Source of the DNA: CAZEHJ01 sp964512485
GTDB taxonomy: Bacteria > Bacteroidota > Rhodothermia > Rhodothermales > UBA10348
Length of the DNA: 64,000 bases
Assembly (NCBI GenBank): GCA_964512485.1
Contig: CAZEHJ010000003.1
Span: 34,176 to 98,175, forward strand
Reading direction: 5' to 3'
Made by a program: the position numbers and the translations under genes. Positions 43,901 through 53,156 of this stretch are shown piece by piece (position 1 is the stretch's first letter; the number at the start of each line of letters is the position of its first letter). The notes beneath the pieces are model-generated. The model searched no databases and was not told the origin of the DNA. It saw only the letters and a program-made list of their open reading frames with translations.

Positions 43901-44071
43901 CACACTGACGCCGGGGAAGAGACACTGGTGGGGCTTCAGCACAAACTGCTCTTCATGCTGAATGTCATTCAGGGGGCCGACGCCAGGCCTACCACTCAGG
44001 CTAGTGGGGCGGTTCAGATGCTGGATTCCAACACAGACATCCTGCTCGAGCGATGGAAGACCATCCAGTAA
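40991..44071 (+). CDS. Secreted VPS10/BNR-repeat propeller protein (first paralogue)
   Basis: A 1026-residue secreted protein. The signal peptide is residues 1-19 (IVCAIVFLLALPVNA). It holds at least ten Asp-box (BNR) turns of the SxDxGxTW type: KTDDYGRTW, KSVDGGDTW, RTTDGGNTW, KSTDGGDTW, RSEDGGESW, RSDDAGRSW, KTTNGGDSW and others, making two stacked propellers over ~40-740. The C-terminal ~280 residues include a FlgD-like beta domain (HHRFVWDLRREPP). Related proteins are often annotated as VPS10 or glycosyl hydrolase, but no catalytic residues can be assigned. It is a paralogue of 46962-50057. Confidence 0.88.
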   Translation: MRSIVCAIVFLLALPVNAQTSVSTTVTISPSFEVDRALYQNLKYRLLGPFRASRTVGGVGIASQPNVFFVGVNNGGVWKTDDYGRTWRPIFDDAPTGSIGDLAVSPSHPNIIYVGTGEGLHRPDLGVGDGIFKSVDGGDTWSHIGLPDVQQVGRLIIHPDDPDIVFVAGLGHPYGANEERGVYRTTDGGNTWERVLYIDHNTGAIQVEFDPTNPSILFAAMWQHQEGPWENAKFSGPNSGLYKSTDGGDTWRLITEGLPTAEQGLARVGVGISPSNPMRMYATVNAQEGGGIYRSEDGGESWEWVHRDRRLWGRGDDFAEIRVHPDDPDKVYVGNIASYRSDDAGRSWTSLKGAPGGDDYHRIWINPDNGDIMLFVTDQGATITVNGGRTWSSWYNQPTAQLYHVMTDNQFPYWVYGGQQESGAIGISSRGNGGQLSFRDWVGIGADEYAYIAPDPLNPHLIYGGRVVRHNMETGQTQNVAPEALRSGDYRIKRTMPLLFHPADPAMLMFATNVLWKTTNGGDSWDIISPDLSNPRPNVPASVGDYITGEAQPSNRLGVIYAVDGSPLDVQTIWAGTDDGLMHVTRNGGESWRNVTPPQLRPWDKISQVDASHHNAEAAYIAVNALRSDDMRPHIYRTRNGGESWTRITNGLPENGPVNVVREDPVRRGLLFAGTERSVYFSADDGENWHALSLNLPPSSMRDLVIQGNDLVVGTHGRSIWILDNISPLREIAAASLTDDPYLFQPQPAVRVRWNMFSDTPLPPEEPTGDNPPDGAILDYHLPLSAGHVKLDILDDDGLVLRSFASDDLPVDIDTTSLPHPTYWIRPFQSVGTSRGHHRFVWDLRREPPRGSRRQFSIAAVQFRTPDGPHGPFVHPGSYTIRLNVDGAVVEKDISVEMDPRVNINPDDLQLQTDHSMTLFRNYHKLQGVIEAIDRLLNDATLGETQRSALTSLRGVGAAGDPDVTYGSITHTDAGEETLVGLQHKLLFMLNVIQGADARPTTQASGAVQMLDSNTDILLERWKTIQ
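43523..43551. repeat. Perfect 13-bp inverted repeat inside the BNR gene
   Basis: Arms 43523-43535 and 43539-43551 (CGGCGCGAGCCGC and its complement) with a 3-base loop. It is in frame and codes for part of RREPPRGSRR. It has no T run. Confidence 0.8.
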
Positions 44072-44074
44072 TAA

Positions 44075-46294
44075 TTATTCAAATACGTCGAACAAGTAGG
44101 CGTATTTAATGATCAGGCCTTTGTGTAGTGCCTCTCCGGGAAAGTCTGACTCCATTGTCAGGCTATCCAGCGTATTGATGGAGTTATACACGATGAAGAG
44201 TCCCGTGTTGGCCTGCTGAAGCCATCCAAAACGAATGTTCATCGACCACTGCTCGGACTGATCGTTGTATTGCCCCAGGCCCTGCACGTAGATGCGCGGC
44301 GTGAAGGAATACGATACCCGCGCTCTGAAAAGGTTGGTGATAAAATCGCCTCCCGGAAGACTGACTCTGTTGTGACCCAGCGCGAATTCGGTCGTGAGCG
44401 ATTCGCCCTTTCTAGCGCTCAACGTGGGAACGAATGCCTTTCTGTCGCCTCCGAAAAATCCACCGTGATTGTATGCCAGTTCCAGTCTGACCGGATTGCT
44501 TTCCGGTGTCATGAATCTGAACGCCATCTCTGCGTGGGAATAGTCTTCGACCGGAACAGTCACTCCGTCAGCAATCTCGAACGCTTCGTCGACGCCTTCA
44601 TACGTGAAATTGCGCCCGGTGTGGACTTCGTATCCGGAACGGAATTCCCAGTGGCTGTCGACGTGAAAATATCCCGTCTGCTGAAAACCATCTCGGGTCC
44701 AATAGCCTCGATAATTGGTGTGGGGGCGAATTTCGTGAAGTCCGATCAGGTCCTTCGGTCTGAATCGGGTAAAGATCGATTGCGAAATCTTTCGATAGTC
44801 AGAACGGCGAAGGAATCCAATCTCCGGGTTGAAGTCTTCAGCTACTTCGGTGTAGGCTGCAGAAATGTTGTAGCGCTCCACTGAGTAGTTCGCGGAGAGC
44901 TGGCCAGCTTTGGTGTTTCCGTCCAGTCCGGGCGTGTCTGATGCAGCAACAAATCCTGAAATCGTTCCATACTGTCCGATTCCCCAGCGCGCATCCACAG
45001 CACCGACCCGATTGTAATCTTCGTCTGCCGCAAGATCTCCCGTCCCGACACGGTTTGTGACAAGAACTCCGACCGCTGAGCGGTTTTCAAATTCCTTCAT
45101 CACGCGAGCCACTGCAAAATTGTTGGCAGGGACTACACCTCCGCTTTCTTCCGTCTGCATTTCGAGGAGGCCAACCCTCAACCCGCCGACATCACCGGTC
45201 AATCTGGCTCCAGCCAGAATCGGTACGGTCCCGCCGTCTTCGCCGATACCGATACGGCGACTGAAGAACAATTCAGCTTCGCCCCGTTCGCCGACTGAGA
45301 AAAGACCCGCGTTTTCGAGGAAAAAGGGCCGTTTTTCGGGGAAAAAGAGTGAAAAACGATCAAGATTGATCTGCTGCTCATCTACTTCCACCTGTGCAAA
45401 ATCCGTATTGACCGTTGCATCCAGCGTCAGGCTGGGAGTGATGCTGTATTTGAGATCGACTCCGAAATCCCCGTCAAAATCCGTTTCAGGATCGACGACG
45501 GTGTAATCATGGTTCGCACTGCCCAGGGTGTAGGGAAGAATCTTCAGATTCCTGGGTTCAGGCACAGCGAGACCTGTCAGTTGTCCGGCCTGATCCACGC
45601 GTGTCAGACTGAACTGTCGCTCGAGTTGGGCCCAGAAAGCCGTTTCATTGTTGCGGCGAATCGTGCGCTCAAAATTGATTCCCCAAACCGGATTTTCGTC
45701 GGCCGGAAAACGAAGTGTCTTGAAGGGAATGGCAAATTCTGCGCTCCATCCTGTGGCATGAACTCGGGCGGCGACATCCCAGGAAGCATCCCAGTTCACG
45801 TTCAATCCACCACCAGAGCCTCCTCTCATCCGTCCTCCAAACTGATTTCCTCCTGAAGAAGCCACGAGCTGTGCGTCGTATTCCGCTCCTGCAGCATTCG
45901 TCCCGAACACAAATCCGTTCTGACCGTCGGCGAAAGTGTCGAGGACAAATCTGAAGCTGTCAGAGTTTTCAAGCGAGGCATCACGACGGCTGTCGGCCGT
46001 CACCAGCTCTCCGGGCTCGGTGTCGAACAGCACCGCGCTGACGTAAAGCATCTCATCTGTAAAGCCGATTCTGATATGAGACTGCTGGGTTGCGGCTTCG
46101 CCGTCATCCGGAGCGACCTGGGTAAAACCAGAAGCAGCAGGAAGGCCTTGCCAGGCCGGATCATCCTCAACCACACCGTCAAGCATTGGAATTGTAGTCA
46201 TCCGGACAGCTTGAATCGATGGCCTGTCCGCAACCTGAGCGAAGCTGGCATGGGTGACCATAGCCAGGACAACAAGAATAAGTGGGGTGCGCAT
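44075..46294 (-). CDS. DUF5916 outer-membrane protein with CBM9-like domain
   Basis: A 739-residue exported protein with signal LILVVLAMVTHASFA. Residues ~25-215 form a carbohydrate-binding-module-9-like domain (PMLDGVVEDDPAWQGLPAAS, DTFADGQNGFVFGTNAAGAEYDAQ), and the rest is the DUF5916 barrel: SLTLDATVNTDFAQVEVDEQ, LFFPEKRPFFLENAGLFSVG, FFSRRIGI. The C-terminus ends in strands with aromatic residues (GLIIKYAYLFDVFE). DUF5916 proteins are common in this lineage and their ligands are not known. It converges on the first BNR gene with a 3-base gap. Confidence 0.9.
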   Translation of the reverse strand: MRTPLILVVLAMVTHASFAQVADRPSIQAVRMTTIPMLDGVVEDDPAWQGLPAASGFTQVAPDDGEAATQQSHIRIGFTDEMLYVSAVLFDTEPGELVTADSRRDASLENSDSFRFVLDTFADGQNGFVFGTNAAGAEYDAQLVASSGGNQFGGRMRGGSGGGLNVNWDASWDVAARVHATGWSAEFAIPFKTLRFPADENPVWGINFERTIRRNNETAFWAQLERQFSLTRVDQAGQLTGLAVPEPRNLKILPYTLGSANHDYTVVDPETDFDGDFGVDLKYSITPSLTLDATVNTDFAQVEVDEQQINLDRFSLFFPEKRPFFLENAGLFSVGERGEAELFFSRRIGIGEDGGTVPILAGARLTGDVGGLRVGLLEMQTEESGGVVPANNFAVARVMKEFENRSAVGVLVTNRVGTGDLAADEDYNRVGAVDARWGIGQYGTISGFVAASDTPGLDGNTKAGQLSANYSVERYNISAAYTEVAEDFNPEIGFLRRSDYRKISQSIFTRFRPKDLIGLHEIRPHTNYRGYWTRDGFQQTGYFHVDSHWEFRSGYEVHTGRNFTYEGVDEAFEIADGVTVPVEDYSHAEMAFRFMTPESNPVRLELAYNHGGFFGGDRKAFVPTLSARKGESLTTEFALGHNRVSLPGGDFITNLFRARVSYSFTPRIYVQGLGQYNDQSEQWSMNIRFGWLQQANTGLFIVYNSINTLDSLTMESDFPGEALHKGLIIKYAYLFDVFE

Positions 46295-46359
46295 AATCGG
46301 TACTTAATGACGTTCGGGCCGAATATAGCAGGTAGGCAGGACCAACTCTGCGGGGAAGA

Positions 46360-46965
46360 CTACGCGTGTTGCCAATTATCGGGATCTTCAGAATCACCTG
46401 GAGACAGCCCGATGATGTCACCAGCGGTACCTACGCCCAACCCCAGAACCGTTCGATTGGCATAGTTGAAATAGGCGACCACCTGATTGATCTCCAGAAT
46501 TTCTGTGTCTGCCCAACCCTCGGCTCGAAGATCCTGAAACTCTCGTTCACGCATCGCACCAGCAGACAAGGTGAGCAGGCGGGCGTAACTCAAAGCGGCA
46601 GACTCCCTTTCGGAAAACGCCCCTTCGAATCGTTCCGATTCCAGTGCTTCCCGGATGGCTGCTGACCTGGCCTCATCATCCACCAGCCTGGCCATTCCTT
46701 CAAAATGGTGATCCACGCAGTAATGACAGATATTCAGCATGCTGACATAGACACCCAGTGCCTCGAGAAACCACTTCGGCACCGAATTCCCGGAGTGGTG
46801 GAGCACGTTCTTGTATAAAGCCATGTGACCTTCCATCGAATGAGGCCGCAGGCTGTGCGCCAACATGATATTGTCCACATTATTGTCAGGACCCTTTATC
46901 CGGTCATAAAGCTTTCGAAGTCGTCCGTCAGAATCTTCGTATTCAACAATCTCAATCCAGCTCAT
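46360..46965 (-). CDS. AhpD-like/carboxymuconolactone decarboxylase family protein
   Basis: A 201-residue helical protein. The family's redox motif is clear: SMLNICHYCVDHHFEGM, with CxxC and the following His, as in AhpD and the peroxidase-related enzyme group. The start overlaps the end of the second BNR gene by 4 bases (ATGA), so the two are co-translated. It probably acts in the cytoplasm on peroxides or dithiols. What it has to do with a secreted propeller is unclear. Confidence 0.87.
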   Translation of the reverse strand: MSWIEIVEYEDSDGRLRKLYDRIKGPDNNVDNIMLAHSLRPHSMEGHMALYKNVLHHSGNSVPKWFLEALGVYVSMLNICHYCVDHHFEGMARLVDDEARSAAIREALESERFEGAFSERESAALSYARLLTLSAGAMREREFQDLRAEGWADTEILEINQVVAYFNYANRTVLGLGVGTAGDIIGLSPGDSEDPDNWQHA

Positions 46966-49900
46966 CTTTCCGTTTCTCCCTGTCCTTCGATGTCGTCAGC
47001 GGATGCATTCACTCTCGCCGTCAATTGCTGCAGCCATTCCGCCAGTTCGTCATAGCGCGAGTAGGCATAGTTACCCGGATGCTGATCTGCTGAAGACACC
47101 ATCCCGCTCAAATAACCAATCTGGCTCATGAGCATAGGTGGCGGATAACTGTCAGAGTTATCCGTGACCAACTCCGATCGGACAGCGCTCAAGTCTGCAA
47201 AAGGATCCCTTTCTGAACCCGGAAGCCTTCTGCGTCGGTCCCGATTGGGCTCTCTCGCGTTCTCGGCCTTTTCAGGAGCGTCTTCCAGTATTGAATCCAC
47301 TTTTTCGAGCAAAAGGCGCGCACTGCTGCTCAATTCGGCTACTTTCCAGTTGAATGCGAACTGTTCTTCCAGATCATCCTGTGTGATTCCCTCGGACGCA
47401 ACGTGCGGATCGATCAAAAGAGAAATGTTCTGCTCCGCACCCCAGTCGCCTACGGTTAACATGGCTTTGTATTCACCCGGCGGTGCCAGCGGTCCTCTCG
47501 TCGATTCTCCGTTTTCGCGACGAGGCCCGTCTACACGCATATCCCAGACAAATCTGTGCAGGTTCTCACCGCTGCCCAGACCACTAGTCCCCGAAGATCG
47601 TCCCTGGGGTTCTCTCATGCCTTGATCGCTCTGCTGCCCCTCCGATTCAGCTTCGTTGAAGTAGCTGCGGACGACTTCACCGTCTTTGGTTATTTCCAGA
47701 GTCACATCGCCGCCACTTCCGGGTGCCAGAAAATAGTCGAGTCGGACTCCGGCAGATGCATATTGTGGACTTGCTGAGTTTCCTCCTCGCGAAAAGCGCC
47801 GGCTCCGATATGTATCACGTGGAGTGAAAAACTGATTTTCGGTCTCGGAACTGAATTGCCTGAGCGGCTCGATGTTGTCGAGAACCCAGAATCCACGTCC
47901 CATGGTAGATAGAGCGATATCACCACGAACGACCTTGAGGTCTGTAATAGGTGTTGCAGGGAGTCCCGCATCGAATCGCGACCAGGTCGCGCCATCATTC
48001 ATCGATACAAACAATCCGTACTCGGTGCCCGCAAACAGGAGTCCCTGTCTGACAGGGTCTTCGCGCACAACTCGGACTGGGGTATCAATCGCGATTCCAT
48101 TGGTGCCATCCGTCAATCGCGTCCACGTCTGGCCAAAATCATCGGTCTTGTAGACGTAAGGCTCGAAATCGTTCAGCAAATAGCGATATCCGGCCACGTA
48201 CGCAGTACCGACAGCGTGGGGTGATGGGTCGATATGCTGGATTCTGCCCTCGGGAGGCATGTCCGATGGGGTGACATCTGTCCATGTCGATCCACCATCC
48301 TGAGAAACGTGTACCGGACCATCGTTCGCACCGGTCCAGATTACACCTTCCTGAACGGGCGACTCCTCGATCGTGTACAGGACGGAGTAGTGTTCCTCGC
48401 CGGTAATATCGCGGGTGATGGGGCCGCCGGAAATCACCTGACGTTCGGGTCGGAAGGCCGATAAATCAGGACTGATGGTTTCCCACGTCTCGCCACCATC
48501 CACCGTTTTGTGTACGTATTGGGAGCCGTGATACACGACGTCGGGGTTGTGAGGAGAAACCTCGATGGGCACGACGCGCTGGAACCGATATGATAATTCG
48601 GCCGGGTTGCGACCGTACATGTTGGCCGCGCCAACGTAGTAGTTGCGGGACTGTCCGGTGCGCCTACTGAACTGGTAGAAACGGCCCTTGCAATTGCTGA
48701 ACACGATGTCTGAATCACCTGGTTTGGGCACGGCAGGACCCGTTTCACATCCCCCGATGGCTTCCCAGTATGCCTCTGCTCCCCCGACACGGTTTCCTGT
48801 AGAGTTACTCGGAACGGTGATCGTCGAATTATCCTGTTGACCGGCGTACAGCCAGTAGGGCTCCCTGTCGTCCACATTCAGCTGGTACAGCTCGGCGGTT
48901 GGTTGATTCTTCTGCGTTGACCAGGTCCGGCCACCATCCTGCGTTACATTCGCGCCTCCATCATTGGACTGTACCCAGATGTCTGGATCGTCCGGATTGA
49001 TCCACATGTCATGGTTATCCCCGTGCGGGGTACTCATGCGGGACCAGTTCTCGCCCCCATCCTCACTTTTATAAAATCCAGTGCAATTGACGTAAAGCAC
49101 GTCTGGATTCGTTGGATCGGCGTCAATGTTGGTATAGTAGAAGGGCCGGTCCATCAAGGGACGATAGTTCGTCACCAGGTGCCATGTCTCGCCCTCATCA
49201 TTCGAACGGTACAGACCTTCATTTTCGGGTGTTGTCTCGACGAGCGCGTATACCCGGCTCGGATCTGCAGGCGTCACAGCGAAGTCAATCTTTCCGATCA
49301 GATCCTGTGGCAGTCCAGTTGTCTTTTTGTCCCATGACGCACCTCCATCACGCGAGACGTACACACCATCTTCGGATCCGTCATCACCGGAGATGATGGT
49401 CCACGGCTTTCTCTCGACCCGCCACATGGCCGCGTACACCACCTCAGGATCGGCGGGATTCAATTCGATATCCACTCCTCCGGTCTTTTCGGATACGTAC
49501 AACACCCGCGACCAGGTGTCTCCGCCATCGACAGTCTTGTAGACACCGCGCTCCTCGTTGTCACCGAATGGGCTACCCAGGGCCGCCACATATACGACCT
49601 CTGGATTGGTCGGATGGACAACCACGGAAGCCAGTTGACCCATGTCACGCAATCCTTTGAGCGCCCACGTTTCACCACCATCATTGGACTTGTAGAGTCC
49701 GCGGCCGATGATGACGTTGCTTCGGATGCCATCCGAACCGGTACCGACATACACGATATCCGCATCGCTGTCGGCCATATCGATGGAGCCGATCGAACCG
49801 GTCTCGAAAAATCCGTCCGATACGTTATGCCAATTGCCGCCGGCGTCCGTCGTTTTCCACACCCCGCCGCCTGTTGCTCCCATGAAAAACGTCCGTGGAT

Positions 49901-50057
49901 GAGCCCGGTGCCCTGCCACGGCAGTCACACGACCACCCCGCGAAGGACCGACATAGCGGAAATCCAGATCGTCAAACTGAGTGGCGAGATCCTGAGAAAG
50001 GACTTCGCCAGGCAGAAAAAGCAACAGACACAGCAGGGAAGCAAAAAAACGTGACAT
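46962..50057 (-). CDS. Secreted VPS10/BNR-repeat propeller protein (second paralogue)
   Basis: A 1031-residue secreted protein, paralogous to 40991-44071. The signal peptide is ~1-22 (FASLLCLLLFLPGEVLS). Asp-box turns are frequent: KTTDAGGNW, KSNDGGETW, KTVDGGDTW, VSRDGGASW, RSNDEGETW, KSEDGGENW, VTQDGGRTW and KTDDFGQTW. The C-terminal ~250 residues contain the same ENLHRFVWDMRVDGP block as the paralogue, and a helical tail. The start at 50057 is set by the signal. No catalytic residues can be named. It diverges from the cyanophycin locus over 252 bases. Confidence 0.88.
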   Translation of the reverse strand: MSRFFASLLCLLLFLPGEVLSQDLATQFDDLDFRYVGPSRGGRVTAVAGHRAHPRTFFMGATGGGVWKTTDAGGNWHNVSDGFFETGSIGSIDMADSDADIVYVGTGSDGIRSNVIIGRGLYKSNDGGETWALKGLRDMGQLASVVVHPTNPEVVYVAALGSPFGDNEERGVYKTVDGGDTWSRVLYVSEKTGGVDIELNPADPEVVYAAMWRVERKPWTIISGDDGSEDGVYVSRDGGASWDKKTTGLPQDLIGKIDFAVTPADPSRVYALVETTPENEGLYRSNDEGETWHLVTNYRPLMDRPFYYTNIDADPTNPDVLYVNCTGFYKSEDGGENWSRMSTPHGDNHDMWINPDDPDIWVQSNDGGANVTQDGGRTWSTQKNQPTAELYQLNVDDREPYWLYAGQQDNSTITVPSNSTGNRVGGAEAYWEAIGGCETGPAVPKPGDSDIVFSNCKGRFYQFSRRTGQSRNYYVGAANMYGRNPAELSYRFQRVVPIEVSPHNPDVVYHGSQYVHKTVDGGETWETISPDLSAFRPERQVISGGPITRDITGEEHYSVLYTIEESPVQEGVIWTGANDGPVHVSQDGGSTWTDVTPSDMPPEGRIQHIDPSPHAVGTAYVAGYRYLLNDFEPYVYKTDDFGQTWTRLTDGTNGIAIDTPVRVVREDPVRQGLLFAGTEYGLFVSMNDGATWSRFDAGLPATPITDLKVVRGDIALSTMGRGFWVLDNIEPLRQFSSETENQFFTPRDTYRSRRFSRGGNSASPQYASAGVRLDYFLAPGSGGDVTLEITKDGEVVRSYFNEAESEGQQSDQGMREPQGRSSGTSGLGSGENLHRFVWDMRVDGPRRENGESTRGPLAPPGEYKAMLTVGDWGAEQNISLLIDPHVASEGITQDDLEEQFAFNWKVAELSSSARLLLEKVDSILEDAPEKAENAREPNRDRRRRLPGSERDPFADLSAVRSELVTDNSDSYPPPMLMSQIGYLSGMVSSADQHPGNYAYSRYDELAEWLQQLTARVNASADDIEGQGETER

Positions 50058-50309
50058 CGGCGCGACTTTTCAGTGGTTGAAATCGACCCAAATAGTAGGC
50101 ATCACTTCGGCCCTTATCAACTGGAGGGCCTTGTGTTGATTTTCTCCTTCACAGCTTCACAATTCCTTGTCGTATCCGCACGGAATTAATAGAATTAGAT
50201 AGTCCGCTCATTAGATTTACGGTATCATCGTCATCCCGAAATTGACGCCCGTATTCACGACTCGAAAGTCGTGCTCCCGAATCCACCCTCCCTCCAACCC
50301 ACATTGGTC

Positions 50310-51971
50310 ATGAATCGGATAGCCTCAGCTCTCCTTTTTGTACTGCTCATTGTCGCGATGCCGGCTTGCGGCAACCAGGACGTAGATACTCTCTACCACA
50401 ATGGCGTGGTCTGGACTGGCGACTCGGGCCAACCCGAAGCTTCGACGTTTGCCGTGAGCGATGGCCGTATTGTTGCAATCGGAACTGATGCGCAAGTTCG
50501 TTCCTCGATCGGAGCCGCAGCCCAGGAAGTCGATCTCGACGGAGCATTCGTCGTGCCAGGTTTCATCGACAACCACACGCATTTTTTGAGCGGCGGGTAC
50601 AACCTGGCCAGCGTGGATCTTCGTTCTGCTGATTCACCGGAAGAATTCAGTCGCAGGATGGCGGAATTCGCTTCTACGGTATCCCAAGGCAGGTGGATCG
50701 AAGGTGGAGACTGGGACCATGAAGCATGGGGGGGTGAGCTTCCCGACCGAGCCTGGATTGATGATTCGACCCAAAATATTCCGGTTTTCGTTTCCCGGCT
50801 GGATGGTCATATGGGACTTGCCAATACTGCAGCGCTTGAACTGGCTGGTATCACATCTGAAATGATCAGCCCCGAAGGAGGAACGATTGTCCGTCGGGCC
50901 GATGGATCACCTACGGGAGTTCTGAAGGACGCGGCAATGAATCTGGTCTGGGCTGTCATTCCTCCAGCGAGTGTGGAGCAACGCGTCGAGATGTTAATGC
51001 GTGCTCAGGAGCATGCCGTTTCGAAAGGGGTCACCCAGATTCACGACGTTGGTTCATATGGTGGATGGTTGGACCTGGAAGCATTCGAAGCCGCCCATGC
51101 TGCTGGAGACCTGAAGCTCCGCGTGTATTCCCTCGTCTCGCTTCCGACCTGGAAGCGTATGGCAGATCGGGTGGCAGAAATGGGTTACGGAGATGACCGC
51201 CTCCGCTGGGGTGGCCTCAAAGGAATGGTGGACGGTTCTTTGGGATCCACAACGGCTCTATTCTATGAACCCTATCTGGACGAGCCTTCAACAACCGGGC
51301 TTCTCGTTAACGACACGACGGCCATTCGCCGTGATATTCTGGCGGCTGACTCAGCAGGGCTGCATCTGGCTGTTCATGCGATTGGAGATGCGGCCAACGA
51401 CTGGCTGCTCGATGTCTTCGGGTCCGCCGCGGAAGCCAGCAATCGAGAGGATCGTCGCTGGCGCATCGAACACGCGCAGCACCTTACGCGCGGGGCCATT
51501 CAGAAAATGAATGAGCTGGGCGTTGTCGCCTCCATGCAGCCCTATCACGCCATTGATGACGGTCGCTGGGCCGAAAAACGCATCGGTCCCGAGCGAATCA
51601 AAACGACGTACGCGTTCAAGTCGCTGTTGGATGCCGACGTGCACCTGACATTTGGCTCCGACTGGACCGTTGCGCCAATCGAACCTCTTCTGGGTATTTA
51701 CGCTGCTGTGACGCGGCAAACCATCGACGGCGCGAACCCCGATGGATGGGTACCAGAAGAAATAATCTCAGTTGAGCAGGCGCTGACAGCCTATACCTCA
51801 TCGAATGCCCGTGCCGGATTCATGGAAGGCCTCACGGGGATTCTGGCGAAAGGCATGGCAGCAGATTTCGTCATTCTGTCGCATAATTTGTTTGAGATCG
51901 ATCCCACTACGATTCCTGACGTGCAGATTACACGAACGGTCATCGACGGCGTAACCGTTTTCACCAACTGA
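50310..51971 (+). CDS. YtcJ-like amidohydrolase lipoprotein
   Basis: A 553-residue lipoprotein of the amidohydrolase 3 family. Lipobox MPAC. The metal-binding HxH is GFIDNHTHFLSGG, then FVSRLDGHMGLAN, LKGMVDGSLGS, LAVHAIGDAAND and TFGSDWTV with the final Asp. The start at 50310 is chosen for the lipoprotein signal; a frame from 50271 has no support. It precedes the isoaspartyl dipeptidase by 15 bases, so it is the first gene of the cyanophycin unit. It could release an amino acid or a small amide outside the cytoplasm; its link to cyanophycin is by context only. Confidence 0.85.
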   Translation: MNRIASALLFVLLIVAMPACGNQDVDTLYHNGVVWTGDSGQPEASTFAVSDGRIVAIGTDAQVRSSIGAAAQEVDLDGAFVVPGFIDNHTHFLSGGYNLASVDLRSADSPEEFSRRMAEFASTVSQGRWIEGGDWDHEAWGGELPDRAWIDDSTQNIPVFVSRLDGHMGLANTAALELAGITSEMISPEGGTIVRRADGSPTGVLKDAAMNLVWAVIPPASVEQRVEMLMRAQEHAVSKGVTQIHDVGSYGGWLDLEAFEAAHAAGDLKLRVYSLVSLPTWKRMADRVAEMGYGDDRLRWGGLKGMVDGSLGSTTALFYEPYLDEPSTTGLLVNDTTAIRRDILAADSAGLHLAVHAIGDAANDWLLDVFGSAAEASNREDRRWRIEHAQHLTRGAIQKMNELGVVASMQPYHAIDDGRWAEKRIGPERIKTTYAFKSLLDADVHLTFGSDWTVAPIEPLLGIYAAVTRQTIDGANPDGWVPEEIISVEQALTAYTSSNARAGFMEGLTGILAKGMAADFVILSHNLFEIDPTTIPDVQITRTVIDGVTVFTN

Positions 51972-51986
51972 TCGGATCCTACCTCC

Positions 51987-53147
51987 ATGCTGACACTCAT
52001 TTCAAACGCAGAAGTCTTCGCCCCGCAGCAGCTGGGATTGATGAACGTGCTGATCGCCGGCGAGCAGATCATCTACGTAGGAATGAAGCGTCCAGATCTG
52101 GATGAGTGTCTGGATGCCATGCAATTTGATCTGGAAGGCGGTCGGCTCATTCCCGGATTCATCGATGCGCATGCTCACGTGACAGGTGGTGGTGGCGAAG
52201 CAGGATATGAAACCAGCGTACCTGCTCCTTTCCTTTCCGAATTCACTACGGCCGGAGTTACGACGGTAGCGGGACTCCTGGGTACCGATGATCTGGTGCG
52301 AACGACCTCATCCCTGATTTCTCGTTTGAAGGCCCTTCACGCGGAAGGGATGACAGCATATGGCTACACGGGCGGCTATCATCTGCCTTCAACTACGCTG
52401 ACCGGATCAGTTAAGAGCGACATTGTGCACGTTGAGGAATTGATTGGAGTCGGCGAAGTCGCTATTTCGGATCACCGATCGTCCCAACCCACCCTGCAGG
52501 ATATTCTGAAGGTTGCGAGCGAGGCACATGTCGCCGGACTGATGACGGGTAAGGCAGGCGTCGTTCACTTCCATGTCGGAGATGGCCCTCGCGGACTTGA
52601 ACTTATTCGCCAGGCTCTTGCGACGTCGGAGATACCTCCCCGGGTGTTTTATCCCACCCACGTGAATCGTCGGAAGGAGTTGTTCGAAGAGGCCCTCGAC
52701 GTTGCCAGAAGCGGATGCACCATCGATATCACCGCATTTCCCGTTGAAGAGGGCGAAAATGCCTATTCAGCAGATGAAGCGCTTCTCCGCTATCTGGAGA
52801 CAGATTGTCCTGTCGACGGCGTGACGATCAGCTCCGATGGTGGTGGCTGCCTGCCCGTCTTCGACGAGCAGGGAAATCCTGTCGGACTGGACTATGCCAG
52901 AGCTTCGGCGCTCCCGGAGACCCTGAAGGCGCTGGTGGAAAATGAGGTCGACCTGGCCCGATCGCTACCCGCCTTCACCAGCAATGTGGCCCGAGTCCTG
53001 AGGCTATCCTACAAGGGAACGATTGCTCCCGGAATGGATGCTGACCTGATCGTCCTCGGTGAGGACAATCTCCCAAAACACGTCATGGCCCGAGGCCAGT
53101 GGCACGTGAAAGACAAAAAACCCTTAATCAGAGGCACGTTCGAGTAA
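51987..53147 (+). CDS. iadA: Isoaspartyl dipeptidase (beta-aspartyl peptidase)
   Basis: A 386-residue cytoplasmic amidohydrolase that splits beta-Asp-Arg, the dipeptide made when cyanophycinase cuts cyanophycin. The metal ligands are His62 and His64 in GFIDAHAHVTGGGGE; the carbamylated Lys is in GLMTGKAGVVHFHVGDG, which also has His; others are PTHVNR and the catalytic Asp in TISSDGGGCLP. The protein is intact and close to the usual 390 residues. It precedes cyanophycinase by 9 bases, which makes the pathway assignment strong. Confidence 0.92.
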   Translation: MLTLISNAEVFAPQQLGLMNVLIAGEQIIYVGMKRPDLDECLDAMQFDLEGGRLIPGFIDAHAHVTGGGGEAGYETSVPAPFLSEFTTAGVTTVAGLLGTDDLVRTTSSLISRLKALHAEGMTAYGYTGGYHLPSTTLTGSVKSDIVHVEELIGVGEVAISDHRSSQPTLQDILKVASEAHVAGLMTGKAGVVHFHVGDGPRGLELIRQALATSEIPPRVFYPTHVNRRKELFEEALDVARSGCTIDITAFPVEEGENAYSADEALLRYLETDCPVDGVTISSDGGGCLPVFDEQGNPVGLDYARASALPETLKALVENEVDLARSLPAFTSNVARVLRLSYKGTIAPGMDADLIVLGEDNLPKHVMARGQWHVKDKKPLIRGTFE

Positions 53148-53156
53148 CACAATTTT

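Noticed and set aside
50310..51971. Pathway role of the amidohydrolase as a dihydroorotase or urease-like enzyme
   Set aside because: The HxH, GHMGLAN and TFGSDW motifs are of the YtcJ-type amidohydrolase 3 group.
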